Shown here piece after piece: positions 45,917-56,167 of a DNA stretch of 64,000 bases; the first letter of the stretch is position 1; each line of letters starts with the position of its first letter. A program made the translations under genes and the position numbers. The DNA is from Streptomyces mobaraensis NBRC 13819 = DSM 40847 (GTDB lineage: Bacteria > Actinomycetota > Actinomycetes > Streptomycetales > Streptomycetaceae). Under the pieces are notes generated by a model. It did no database searches, had not been told where the DNA came from, and saw nothing but the letters and a program-made list of their open reading frames with translations. Location of the stretch: NCBI RefSeq assembly GCF_017916255.1, contig NZ_CP072827.1, positions 2,852,001 to 2,916,000 on the forward strand, given 5' to 3'.

Positions 45917-46579
45917 TCACGCCACCAGACGCTCCGCGAGCTCGACCGCCTCCGTCAGGGTGTCGACCACCGGCACCCCGGCGGCGGACAGGCTCGCCCT
46001 GCTGTGCGACCCGCCGGTGTACAGCACCGCCTTCGCGCCCACGTGCGCCGCGGCGAGCGCGTCGTCCACCGCGTCCCCCACGACGACCACCCGCTCCGGA
46101 GCCGTGCCCTCCAGGGCCGCCACGTGCCGGGCCATCTGCTCGGCCTTGCCCCGGTCGCTCCGGCCGGTGCGGCCGTCGACCCGGACGAAGTGGTGCTCGA
46201 TGCCGTACGTCCGCACCAGGGGTATCAGGTCGTCGTGCGACGCCAGCGAACAGAGCGACTGGGTGCGGCCCGCCGCCTGCCGGTCCGCGAGCAGCTGCCG
46301 GGCCCCCTCCGCCAGCTCGGCCTCCACGGCGTACTTCGCGTAGTGCCGGTGGAACGCCGCGTCCATCACCTGCCACTCGGCGTCGCTGGGCAGCCGACCC
46401 ATGAGCCGCTCGTAGAACCGCGGCACGGGCACGCAGTACAGGTCCCGGTACCGCTCCAGCGTGATCGGGGCCAGCCCGACCTCGGCGAACGAGGCGTTCG
46501 TCGCGGCCATCACCGCGTCGACGTCGTGCAGCAGCGTGCCGTTCCAGTCCCAGACGATATGAGCTCCGTGCCGTGTCAT
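45917..46579 (-). CDS. HAD-superfamily hydrolase (phosphoglycolate phosphatase-like)
   Basis: A 220-residue phosphatase. Motif I is IVWDWNGTLLHDV near the N terminus: the first aspartate is the nucleophile, while the usual second aspartate is replaced by asparagine, a variant seen in some phosphatases. A helical cap follows (VMAATNASFAEVGLAPITLERYR), then motif II (SLCSLASHD), the lysine region (RGKAEQMARHV) and motif IV RVVVVGDAVDDALAAAHVGAKAVLY. The substrate is unknown. The ATG at 46579 has no ribosome binding site but stands six bases after a strong DNA-damage-type promoter, so the mRNA is probably leaderless. An upstream in-frame start would run through that promoter and is rejected. Confidence 0.85.
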   Translation of the reverse strand: MTRHGAHIVWDWNGTLLHDVDAVMAATNASFAEVGLAPITLERYRDLYCVPVPRFYERLMGRLPSDAEWQVMDAAFHRHYAKYAVEAELAEGARQLLADRQAAGRTQSLCSLASHDDLIPLVRTYGIEHHFVRVDGRTGRSDRGKAEQMARHVAALEGTAPERVVVVGDAVDDALAAAHVGAKAVLYTGGSHSRASLSAAGVPVVDTLTEAVELAERLVA

Positions 46580-46585
46580 GGGAAG

Positions 46586-46608
46586 ACCGTACCGGCCCCC
46601 ACTGACAA
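46586..46608 (-). promoter_or_regulatory. PafBC-type (RecA-NDp) promoter of the HAD hydrolase gene
   Basis: On the minus strand TTGTCAGTG (46608-46600), eight bases, TACGGT (46591-46586), then six bases and ATG. This matches TTGTCRGTG-N8-TANNNT at every fixed position, the motif of LexA-independent DNA-damage promoters controlled by PafBC in actinobacteria. Confidence 0.75.
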
Positions 46609-46657
46609 CGCCCCGGGCCACCCGTCCGACCAGGGCCGAAGCCCTCGCCGGGCCCAC

Positions 46658-47161
46658 TCAGACGAGGTTGGGGATCTCCTGCACGCCGAACCACATCAGC
46701 TCGTGGTCCTCCGCGCCGTCCACCGTGAAACGGGCGTCCTCGTCGCCCTGGTCGGCCGCGCCCAGCGCCGCCGCGGCGGCCGCGACGTCCGCCTCGGCGT
46801 CGTCCGCGTCCACGTGCACGGCCGCGGCCTTCGCCAGCGGCACCGGCCGGGACAGCCGCACCTCGCCGAGCGCCGACTCGTCGAGCCCCCGGTCCGGGTC
46901 CACGGCGGCCTCCCGGTCCGGCACGTCGACCGCGACGACCACCCGGCGCCGCGGCGCCTCCGGGTCGGTGGCGATCCGGCGGAGCGACGCCTGCGCGGCG
47001 CGCCCGAGCGCCGCGTACTCCAGCTCCTCCATGTCGTCGGAGACGTACCACTCGCGCAGCGCGGGGGTGACGGCGTAGGCGTCGAACGGAGCCGGGCCGA
47101 GCTCGCCCGTCCGGTGCGCCTCGGCGAGACCGGGGAGGGTCAGAGGGACGTAGACGCGCAT
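46658..47161 (-). CDS. DUF6912-like conserved protein
   Basis: A 167-residue cytoplasmic protein beginning MRVYVPLTLPGLAEAHRTGELG and ending DHELMWFGVQEIPNLV. The pattern (an N-terminal MRVYVPLT strand, a central RRVVVAVDVPD strand, and an acidic ELMWFGVQEI close) is that of a small family widespread in Streptomyces and named only as a domain of unknown function. GGAAAG precedes ATG 47161 and TATGCT further upstream may be its -10. No motif suggests an activity. It lies 78 bp upstream of the HAD phosphatase gene but has a separate promoter between them. Confidence 0.75.
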   Translation of the reverse strand: MRVYVPLTLPGLAEAHRTGELGPAPFDAYAVTPALREWYVSDDMEELEYAALGRAAQASLRRIATDPEAPRRRVVVAVDVPDREAAVDPDRGLDESALGEVRLSRPVPLAKAAAVHVDADDAEADVAAAAAALGAADQGDEDARFTVDGAEDHELMWFGVQEIPNLV

Positions 47162-47416
47162 GTCCGCCGCTTTCCGGAGTACCTGTGGATGGGTGCGCTG
47201 CCAGCATACGGTGGCCTGCCGCACCGGGGCGCGTCCCCCTTCGAAGTGCCGGGCGCCGGTCGGCCGGTACCCGGCTTCCGCCCGGCCCACGGCCACGACC
47301 AGCGAAAACCGCGTAGCCCTCACTCGGATAGGTGAACCGCCTCCGACCGCCGGAGGTCCTTGCCGGGCCCTTCGGCCCGCCGGTAGAAGATCCCCGACCG
47401 AAGGGGGCGAACAGCG

Positions 47417-47857
47417 TTGAACAGGACCACCGGACCGGGCCGGGACACCGCCCGGCGCACCGCACCACCGCGGCGGACGGACGCCCGGCGCCCGAGCGCC
47501 GGGCCGGCCGCCCGGCAGCTCCGCGCGGGCCTCCCGCGCTACTGGTTCGCCGAACAGCTCCTGCTGACCCTGAGCGGGCAGCGCCCGGTGCACCGGATGC
47601 TCGGCCACACCCTCCCCGCCGCCTACGACCTGCTCGTCGAGCTCGCGCCGCAGGCACCCCTGCGCCCGCCGGCCCCCGGCGGCGGCACCCCGGTCGTACA
47701 CCGCTGCGACCAGTTCCAGCCGCGCCCCGGTGTAATCGAGGCGTACGCGCGGATCGGCTCCGGCGACCGGGTGCGGGCCCTGGCCTTCCGGCTGGAGCGG
47801 GGCACCGACCAGCGCTGGCGGTGCTCCGCCGTCGAACTGGGCGGCGCCCGGGCCTGA
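47417..47857 (+). CDS. Rv3235-like conserved protein beside secA
   Basis: A 146-residue protein with a basic, disordered start and a folded C-terminal half: FAEQLLLTLSGQRPVHRMLGHTLPAAYDLL and VHRCDQFQPRPGVIEAYARIGSGDRVRALAFRLE ... WRCSAVELG. This pattern is the Rv3235 family, small proteins found next to secA in mycobacteria and streptomycetes; the convergent position here fits. Function is unknown. The start is TTG 47417, with GAAGGGGG about ten bases before it. Confidence 0.78.
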   Translation: MNRTTGPGRDTARRTAPPRRTDARRPSAGPAARQLRAGLPRYWFAEQLLLTLSGQRPVHRMLGHTLPAAYDLLVELAPQAPLRPPAPGGGTPVVHRCDQFQPRPGVIEAYARIGSGDRVRALAFRLERGTDQRWRCSAVELGGARA

Positions 47858-47864
47858 GCACGCC

Positions 47865-47898
47865 GGAGGGGCGGGACGCACCCGCGTCCCGCCCCTCC
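47865..47898. terminator. Bidirectional terminator between the Rv3235-like gene and secA
   Basis: A perfect 15-bp inverted repeat (47865-47879 with 47884-47898, loop ACCC), eight bp after one stop codon and 16 bp after the other. It is well placed to end both convergent transcripts. Confidence 0.85.
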
Positions 47899-47913
47899 GC
47901 ACGGCCTCTCAGG

Positions 47914-50739
<2,826 letters not shown>

Positions 50740-51053
50740 GTAGGCTGACTCCTTGCCGGTCGGGCCTGGCACTGGCTGTCCCCCGCCACCGGCGGGGAGA
50801 GGGTGCGCGGGCACGACGGGACAGTCCCCGCCGCAACGGCCATCGTAAGCGAGGACCCCACCGCGCCGGGAGGTCCGTCATCCCGGAGGCCGGGGATCAC
50901 CCGCACGGTGAACGCCCGGGGCGCCCGAGAGGTGCCCGGCGGGGGTAACCAGGATGCGGAATGTTGCCTTCCGTTCCGTTGCCCCCCCGCACGCACCGCT
51001 TCCCGGTACCTCCCCCGCGACGCGGCGGCGCCCACCCACCACACTCTCGGATC
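50740..51053. other. Divergent region between secA and the GNAT gene
   Basis: No gene in these 314 bp. A 7-bp hairpin CCCCGCC-ACC-GGCGGGG (50781-50797) lies in the secA leader. On the minus strand GGAAG and GTT are 18 bases apart near 50950, a poor version of a sigma-R or ECF promoter; no better promoter was found. Confidence 0.4.
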
Positions 51054-51659
51054 ATGGAACCCACATCCCTCACCACCGAGCGCCTGCTCCTGCGCCCCTT
51101 CACCCCGGACGACATCCCGGCCGTGCACGCCGCCTGCCAGGACCCCGCCATCCCGCGCTACACCCCGGTGCCCTCCCCCTACACGCTCGAGGACGCCCGG
51201 GCCTTCGTCGAGGACCGCTGTCCGGCGGGCTGGCGCGACGACACCGCGTACACGTTCGGGGTCTTCACCCGGGACGACGGCCGGCTCGTCGGCTCGATGT
51301 CCCTGATACAGCTCAAACTGGCCGCCCCCGAACGGCAGGCCGAGATCGGTTATTGGACCGCCAAGGAGCGGCGCGGCCGCGGATACACCGTCGAGGCGGC
51401 CCGCGAGGTCGTCCGGTGGGCGTTCCGGGACCTCGGCGCCGAACGGCTGGAGTGGATCGCCGAGGCCGGGAACGAGGGCTCCCGGGCGGTCGCGTCGAAG
51501 GTCGGCTTCCGGATGGACGGCACGGTCCGCGCCCTGATCCCGCACAACGGCACGCGCCGCGACGCCTGGACGGGCACCCTGCTCCCCTCGGACCTGGGCC
51601 TGCCGTCCGGAACGCCCTACCTGCCGTACCCCGGACGGGACCGGGCGGCCGGAGACTGA
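51054..51659 (+). CDS. GNAT-family N-acetyltransferase (RimJ/RimL-like)
   Basis: A 201-residue acetyltransferase beginning TERLLLRPFTPDDIPAVHAACQD, the start typical of the RimJ/RimL group, which acetylate ribosomal proteins, amino acids or antibiotics. The acetyl-CoA loop is IGYWTAKERRGRGYTVEAAREVVRWAF (R-R-G-R-G), and the closing part LEWIAEAGNEGSRAVASKVGFRMDGTVR is standard. No antibiotic-specific signature is seen. It stands 40 bp before the YcaQ-like gene, which however has its own promoter. Confidence 0.88.
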   Translation: MEPTSLTTERLLLRPFTPDDIPAVHAACQDPAIPRYTPVPSPYTLEDARAFVEDRCPAGWRDDTAYTFGVFTRDDGRLVGSMSLIQLKLAAPERQAEIGYWTAKERRGRGYTVEAAREVVRWAFRDLGAERLEWIAEAGNEGSRAVASKVGFRMDGTVRALIPHNGTRRDAWTGTLLPSDLGLPSGTPYLPYPGRDRAAGD

Positions 51660-51670
51660 CCGCGGGGGCG

Positions 51671-51693
51671 TTGTCAGTGCCACGGCCTAGGGT
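51671..51693 (+). promoter_or_regulatory. PafBC-type (RecA-NDp) promoter of the YcaQ-like gene
   Basis: TTGTCAGTG (51671-51679), eight bases, TAGGGT (51688-51693), then six bases and ATG at 51700. This fits the consensus TTGTCRGTG-N8-TANNNT exactly. The spacing puts the transcript start at or next to the A of ATG, so the mRNA should be leaderless. Confidence 0.8.
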
Positions 51694-51699
51694 GATCGC

Positions 51700-52923
51700 A
51701 TGACAACTGCCGCCACCGCGAAGGGCCGTAGGGCCGACATCAGTCTCTCCGCCGACGAGGCGCGCCGCATCGCGCTGCGCGCCCAGGGCCTGCTCGGCGC
51801 GCCGGACCGGCGGGCCGGGGTGCGCGGGGTGCTGCGGCGGCTGGGCGCCGTCCAGTTGGACACCATCTCGGTGCTGGCCCGCTCGCACGAGCTGGTCCCC
51901 TACGCCCGGCTGGGCGCCGTGGGCCGGGACGCGGTGGAGTCCGCCTACTGGACGCCGCGGCCGGCCGGCGGCACGGCGGAGCCGCCGCACGGCTTCGAGT
52001 ACTGGTCGCACGCGGCGTGCGTCCTGCCGATCGAGGAGTGGCCGCTCTTCGCGTTCCGGCGCCGGGCCTTCCGGGCGCGCGGCCACCGCTGGCATGTGAT
52101 GAAGGACCCGGACGGCTCGTGCGCGGCCGTCCGCGACCGGCTCAAGGCCGACGGGCCGCTGACGGCCACCGAGTTGGGCGGCGCCAAGAAGGGCGGCCCC
52201 TGGTGGGACTGGTCCGAGACGAAGATCGCCGTCGAGTGGCTGCTCGACACCGGGGAGGTGGTCTGCACCGAACGGCGCGGCTGGAAGCGGGTGTACGACC
52301 TGGCGGAACGCGCGGTGCCGGACGCCCTCTTCCACGACGACCTGGACGACGCGGCGTGCATACGGCGGCTGGTCGCCCAGGCCGGAGCGGCCATGGGGGT
52401 GGCCACCCGGGCGGACCTGGCGGACTACCACCGGCTCAAGGCCGACCAGGTGGACGCGGCGCTGGAGGGCTCCGGCCTGGTCCCGGTGGACGTGGCCGGG
52501 TGGGCCGCGCCCGCCTGGGCCGACCCGGCGGCGCTGGAGGCGGAGTCGACGGCCCGGGGGCAGCGGCACCGTACGACGCTGCTGTCCCCCTTCGACTCGC
52601 TGATCTGGGACCGGCCCCGCACGGAGCGGATCTTCGGCTTCACACACCGCCTGGAGGCGTACGTCCCCAAGGCCAAGCGCGTGCACGGCTACTTCGCGAT
52701 GCCCCTGCTGGCGGGCGGCCGACTGGTGGGCCGGGTGGACCCGGCCCGGGACGGACGGACGCTCGTGGCCCGCCAGGTCTCACTCGCCGGGACCGGAGCG
52801 GTGGCCCCGATGGCCCGCGCACTGCACGAGGCGGCCGAGTGGGTCGGCTGCGACGACGTACGCGTGGAGCGCTGCGACGACACACGACTGGGGGAGGCCC
52901 TGCGGACCGCACTCACGGCCTGA
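51700..52923 (+). CDS. YcaQ/AlkX-like DNA glycosylase (HTH_42 family)
   Basis: A 407-residue protein of the winged-helix family that includes E. coli YcaQ (AlkX) and Streptomyces AlkZ, which remove bulky alkylated bases or unhook interstrand crosslinks. Near residue 50 is VLRRLGAVQLDTISVLARSHELVPYARLG; the Q-x-D (QLD) there corresponds to the catalytic motif of the YcaQ-type branch, whereas AlkZ types have Q-x-Q. Later parts fit too: YWSHAACVLPIEEWPLFAFRR, GGAKKGGPWWDWSETKIAVEWLLDTGEV, LLSPFDSLIWDRPRTERIFGF. No ribosome binding site is present; the gene follows a DNA-damage-type promoter at leaderless distance, which supports a repair role. Confidence 0.87.
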   Translation: MTTAATAKGRRADISLSADEARRIALRAQGLLGAPDRRAGVRGVLRRLGAVQLDTISVLARSHELVPYARLGAVGRDAVESAYWTPRPAGGTAEPPHGFEYWSHAACVLPIEEWPLFAFRRRAFRARGHRWHVMKDPDGSCAAVRDRLKADGPLTATELGGAKKGGPWWDWSETKIAVEWLLDTGEVVCTERRGWKRVYDLAERAVPDALFHDDLDDAACIRRLVAQAGAAMGVATRADLADYHRLKADQVDAALEGSGLVPVDVAGWAAPAWADPAALEAESTARGQRHRTTLLSPFDSLIWDRPRTERIFGFTHRLEAYVPKAKRVHGYFAMPLLAGGRLVGRVDPARDGRTLVARQVSLAGTGAVAPMARALHEAAEWVGCDDVRVERCDDTRLGEALRTALTA

Positions 52924-52947
52924 CCGGCCGGGGGAACGGCGGCCGGA

Positions 52948-53032
52948 TCAGCCGAACACCACCGCCTCCATCCTGGAGTGCAACTGCAACTTCTCCAGGA
53001 CGTTGCGCACGTGGTTCTCCACCGTGTTCTCG
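52948..53032 (-). pseudogene. Duplicated 3' fragment of the adjacent NarL-type response regulator gene
   Basis: On the minus strand this stretch reads GENTVENHVRNVLEKLQLHS-RMEAVVFG and a stop. The neighbouring intact regulator has ENTVKNHVRNILEKLQLHS-RMEAVVY at its end. Over 77 bp (52956-53032 against 53139-53215) only four bases differ. The fragment covers the recognition helix part of the DNA-binding domain, has no start codon of its own, and ends earlier than the original because a new stop follows VVFG. Confidence 0.85.
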
Positions 53033-53047
53033 CCGGTACCGCATCAC

Positions 53048-53067
53048 TCCGGGGGATAACCCCCGGA
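53048..53067. terminator. Hairpin between the regulator fragment and the regulator gene
   Basis: An 8-bp perfect stem (TCCGGGGG-ATAA-CCCCCGGA), 36 bp after the stop codon of the response regulator gene. No T-run follows, but position and stability suit a terminator for it and perhaps for the YcaQ-like gene from the other side. Confidence 0.6.
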
Positions 53068-53102
53068 CCCCCAGCCGCCCCACGGCCCCCGGCACGCAGT
53101 CC

Positions 53103-53855
53103 TCAGCGGATCTCCAGAATCTTCTCCCGCATCGCGTACACCACCGCCTCCATCCTGGAGTGCAACTGCAACTTCTCCAGGATGTTGCGGACATGGTTCT
53201 TCACCGTGTTCTCGCTGATGAACAACTCCTTGGCGATATCACGGTTGTTCATGCCCGTGGCCACCAGCTTGAGCACTTCCAGCTCCCGGTCGGTCAGCCG
53301 GGGCGCGGGCACCAGCCGGCGCTCGTCGGTGCGCTGGATCATGGACTTGAACTCGGTGAGGAGCTTGGACGCCATGGAGGGGCTGATCTGCGACTGTCCG
53401 TCGGCGACCGCCCGGATCGCGGTGGCGACCTCGTCGGTGGAGATCTCCTTGAGCAGGTAGCCGGTGGCGCCCGCCTTGATCGCGTCGTAGAGGTCGGCCT
53501 CCTCGTCGCTGATCGTCAGCATGATGATCTTGGCACTGGGGGCCACCTCCTTGATGGAGGTGCACGCCTCGATCCCGCCCCGCCGCGGCATCCGGACGTC
53601 CATCAGCACGATGTCCGGCAGCAGGTCGGCGGCCTTGTCCACGGCCTCGGCCCCGTCGCCCGCCTCACCCACGACGAGGATGTCCTCCTCGTGCGCCAGC
53701 ACGATCTCCAGCCCGCGGCGGAAGAGCGCGTGGTCGTCGACGACCAGGACCCGGATCGGCTCGCTCCTCGGGGCCGCCCCCGCGACCGGGTCCGTGCGGG
53801 CGCCCTCGACGTCGTCCTCGCCGGCGCCGGTCACGGATCCGAACCTGTCCGCCAT
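53103..53855 (-). CDS. NarL/LuxR-family response regulator
   Basis: A 250-residue two-component response regulator. After a 33-residue acidic extension the receiver domain starts IRVLVVDDHALFRRGLEIVL; the phospho-accepting aspartate is D86 in VLMDVRMPRRGGIEA, with the conserved T/S (MLTIS) and K (GYLLKEIS) following. The C-terminal LuxR helix-turn-helix is LTDRELEVLKLVATGMNNRDIAKELFISENTVKNHVRNIL. ATG 53855 has GGGGGAGGA. No sensor kinase gene is adjacent, so it is an orphan here. In S. coelicolor an orphan regulator holds the same place beside hpf, as I recall. Confidence 0.93.
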   Translation of the reverse strand: MADRFGSVTGAGEDDVEGARTDPVAGAAPRSEPIRVLVVDDHALFRRGLEIVLAHEEDILVVGEAGDGAEAVDKAADLLPDIVLMDVRMPRRGGIEACTSIKEVAPSAKIIMLTISDEEADLYDAIKAGATGYLLKEISTDEVATAIRAVADGQSQISPSMASKLLTEFKSMIQRTDERRLVPAPRLTDRELEVLKLVATGMNNRDIAKELFISENTVKNHVRNILEKLQLHSRMEAVVYAMREKILEIR

Positions 53856-54116
53856 TGTTCCTCCCCCTGAAGGCCATGGCCCCTCGCGGTTGCACGGTGC
53901 GCACCCCAACCGGTCCCGCCGGACCAGCCGTTGCCGCCCGCCCATGATTCCATGCCGGGCCGGACCGCGCTGCCGCCGCGGCCGGGCGCGGGACGCACGA
54001 CGGAGCCCCGGAAGCCCTCCCGGGCTCCGGGGCGCCGCCTCGGATGGATCCGCGGTCCGGCGGCCGGCGTGGCGTGTCGCGATCACGTGCGGCCGGCGCC
54101 GCGCCGCGGCCCGGCG

Positions 54117-54803
54117 TCAGCCGCCGAGCGCTCCGCCCGCGCCGCCGGGCTCCACCTCGGCGAAGGGATCGGCGTTGAGGTGGATGACGCCGTAGTCGTA
54201 GGCGTGCCGCCGGTAGACGACACTGGGCATCTTGGTGTCGGAGTCGACGAACAGGTAGAAGTCGTGGCCGACCAACTCCATTTCGTAGAGCGCCTGGTCG
54301 AGCGTCATCGGAGCGGCGGTGTGGGTCTTCTCGCGGACCACGACGGGGCCCTCGCCCCGGATCTCCAGCGGCCCCATGCGGGTCACCGGCACTTCGTTCG
54401 CGGTCTCCGTGGCCAGTCGGCCGCTGTCGTCGAGGCGCGCGGCGCCGTCGACGGCCACTCCGACCCCGCTCGCCGGGATGCGTCCGTTGCCCCGGCGGTC
54501 GAGACGCTTGTCGTGCTGCTTGCGCAGCCGCGCTTCCAGCTTGGCCGTGGCCAGGTCCAGCGCGGCGTAGGGATCCGTCGCGGCGGCCTCCGCCCGGATC
54601 ACCGGTCCGCGACCGCGCAGGGTGATCTCAACACGGTCCGAACGGTCCGCCTGCCTGGGGTTGGGCTCCTTGGACACCTCCACGTCGAGGCTGATCACCT
54701 TGCCGTCGAGCTTCTGGATCTTGTCGACCTTCAGCTTCTCGGCCACGTGCTTGCGAAAGCGCTCGGGCACCTCTGTCTTGCGGCCCTTGACGACGATGTC
54801 CAC
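54117..54803 (-). CDS. hpf: Long-form ribosome hibernation promoting factor
   Basis: A 228-residue protein that joins 70S ribosomes into inactive pairs during stress or stationary phase. The N-terminal S30AE domain (VDIVVKGRKTEVPERFRKHVAEKLKVDKIQKL to ATAKLEARLRKQHDKRLD, about 1-120) binds the decoding site; a linker follows, and the C-terminal dimerisation domain is PMTLDQALYEMELVGHDFYLFVDSDTKMPSVVYRRHAYDYGVIHL. GTG 54803 with GGAG upstream gives the normal length. It lies between the orphan regulator and comF. Confidence 0.95.
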   Translation of the reverse strand: MDIVVKGRKTEVPERFRKHVAEKLKVDKIQKLDGKVISLDVEVSKEPNPRQADRSDRVEITLRGRGPVIRAEAAATDPYAALDLATAKLEARLRKQHDKRLDRRGNGRIPASGVGVAVDGAARLDDSGRLATETANEVPVTRMGPLEIRGEGPVVVREKTHTAAPMTLDQALYEMELVGHDFYLFVDSDTKMPSVVYRRHAYDYGVIHLNADPFAEVEPGGAGGALGG

Positions 54804-55226
54804 GCAGAACTCCGTTCCCGGATCGCCCCGCCGAAGGTGCGGAGCGCATCCCTCTTGCATCAGGCCCCGGAGCTGACCGGAGCCACCGACACGGCGGTTC
54901 CACCTCCTCCTCCCCCGGCGGCAAGACCTGCGTCCCACCCGGTTCCAGCTTCTTCGAAGGCGCGCAAAACGCGCCATTCGGAGATATGAGTCATAGCTTT
55001 CGCCATTCCTCACAACCGAACATATCTCGCGGGGAGGCCCGTCGGTACCCCTTACCCCGCCGTACCTCCATTCAGGTGTTCTCCACCCGTTTCCATGTGG
55101 AACGACGGGGCTTACCCGCGAGTTCCGCTTGCGGCCCGGCGGGCCTCCGCGCCTGGTTGACGTCTGTCCCCCACCGACGCCTCTCACTCCCCCGAGAACA
55201 CCTTCGTCCCCCACGCATCCCAGCCG
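54804..55226. other. Upstream region of hpf
   Basis: The 423 bp between comF and hpf carry no gene. A relatively A/T-rich part (54970-55030) reads on the minus strand GTTGTGAGGAATGGCG then AAAGCTATGACTCATATC, with TTGTGA and TATGAC as possible promoter elements at short spacing and TATGACTCATA as a small palindrome. hpf is stress-induced in many bacteria, so an alternative-sigma promoter is plausible but was not pinned down. Confidence 0.4.
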
Positions 55227-56063
55227 TCACCACGGCCGCGCCGAGGGTCTCCCCGGTCTCCCGGCTCTCCCCGGGCTCCCCCTCCCGGCCTCCCGCGGCG
55301 GCACCGCGACCACCGCCGCGCCGGCCACCCGGCCGCCCACCTCACCCACCGCCCGCGCCGCCTCGGCCAGCGACGCCCCCGTCGTCATCAGATCGTCGAC
55401 CAGCACCACCGCCGCACCCCCGGCCCACAGCCGCGCCGCACCCGTCGGCACGGCCAGCGCACCGGCCACATTGGCCCGCCGCGCCCGTCCGTCCAGCCCC
55501 ACCTGGTCGGCCACCGCCCGGCGCTGCCGCAGTACGGGCGCCACCCGTACCTCGGCGCCGGACCGCCGCAGCACTCCGGCCGCGGCCATGGCCAGCCGGC
55601 GCACCGGATCGTGCCCCCGCCGCGCCACGGCACGCCGCGCGGAAGGCACCGGGACGAGCAGCAGGGGCCCTCCCAGGCCCCGCGCGCCCCGGCCCGCGCC
55701 ACCCGTACCGGCCCGGTACACCGCGTCCGCCAGCGCGCCACCCAGGGCCTCCGCCAGCGCCAGCGCTCCCCGCTCCTTGTGCGCGAGCAGCACCGAGCGC
55801 ACCGCGTCCGCGTACCAGGCCGCGGCGTACACCGGCGGCAACCCGGCCGGCACCGGATCCGGCCACGCCCGCCGCGCCGAGCGCGCGGACAGTTCCTCCC
55901 GGCACTCCTCGCACAGGACACGGCGCGCCGCCCCGCATCCCGAGCAGTCGGCCGGGAACACCAGCCCGGCGATCTCCTGCCACCACCCCCGCACGGTCCC
56001 ACTCTCCCGCCAGGAGACCGGACCCGCCACCCCTGTGGACAACTCCGGACATGGGCACGCCAT
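55227..56063 (-). CDS. ComF-family phosphoribosyltransferase-like protein
   Basis: A 278-residue member of the ComF family, related to proteins needed for DNA uptake but widespread in non-competent bacteria. Near residues 35-60 a four-cysteine zinc finger is present (FPADCSGCGAARRVLCEECREEL). The C-terminal half is a phosphoribosyltransferase fold with PLLLVPVPSARRAVARRGHDPV and the PRPP loop VVLVDDLMTTGASLAEAARAV. Its biochemical role in Streptomyces is not known. It starts about 100 bp after lpqB on the same strand and may be the last gene of that unit, as in mycobacteria. Confidence 0.88.
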   Translation of the reverse strand: MACPCPELSTGVAGPVSWRESGTVRGWWQEIAGLVFPADCSGCGAARRVLCEECREELSARSARRAWPDPVPAGLPPVYAAAWYADAVRSVLLAHKERGALALAEALGGALADAVYRAGTGGAGRGARGLGGPLLLVPVPSARRAVARRGHDPVRRLAMAAAGVLRRSGAEVRVAPVLRQRRAVADQVGLDGRARRANVAGALAVPTGAARLWAGGAAVVLVDDLMTTGASLAEAARAVGEVGGRVAGAAVVAVPPREAGRGSPGRAGRPGRPSARPW

Positions 56064-56167
56064 CCTGTGGACGGCCGCCCGACACCGCCTCTCAACCTCT
56101 CAACCCACCCGGGCGTCAACCAGCGCAGTCGAAAGCAGGCAAAAAAGGAAAGGGAGGGCGAGGACGC

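Noticed and set aside
50940..50980. GGAAG-N18-GTT upstream of secA as a sigma-R promoter
   Set aside because: The -35 part deviates (GGAAG, not GGAAT) and secA is essential and housekeeping; too weak to list as a feature.
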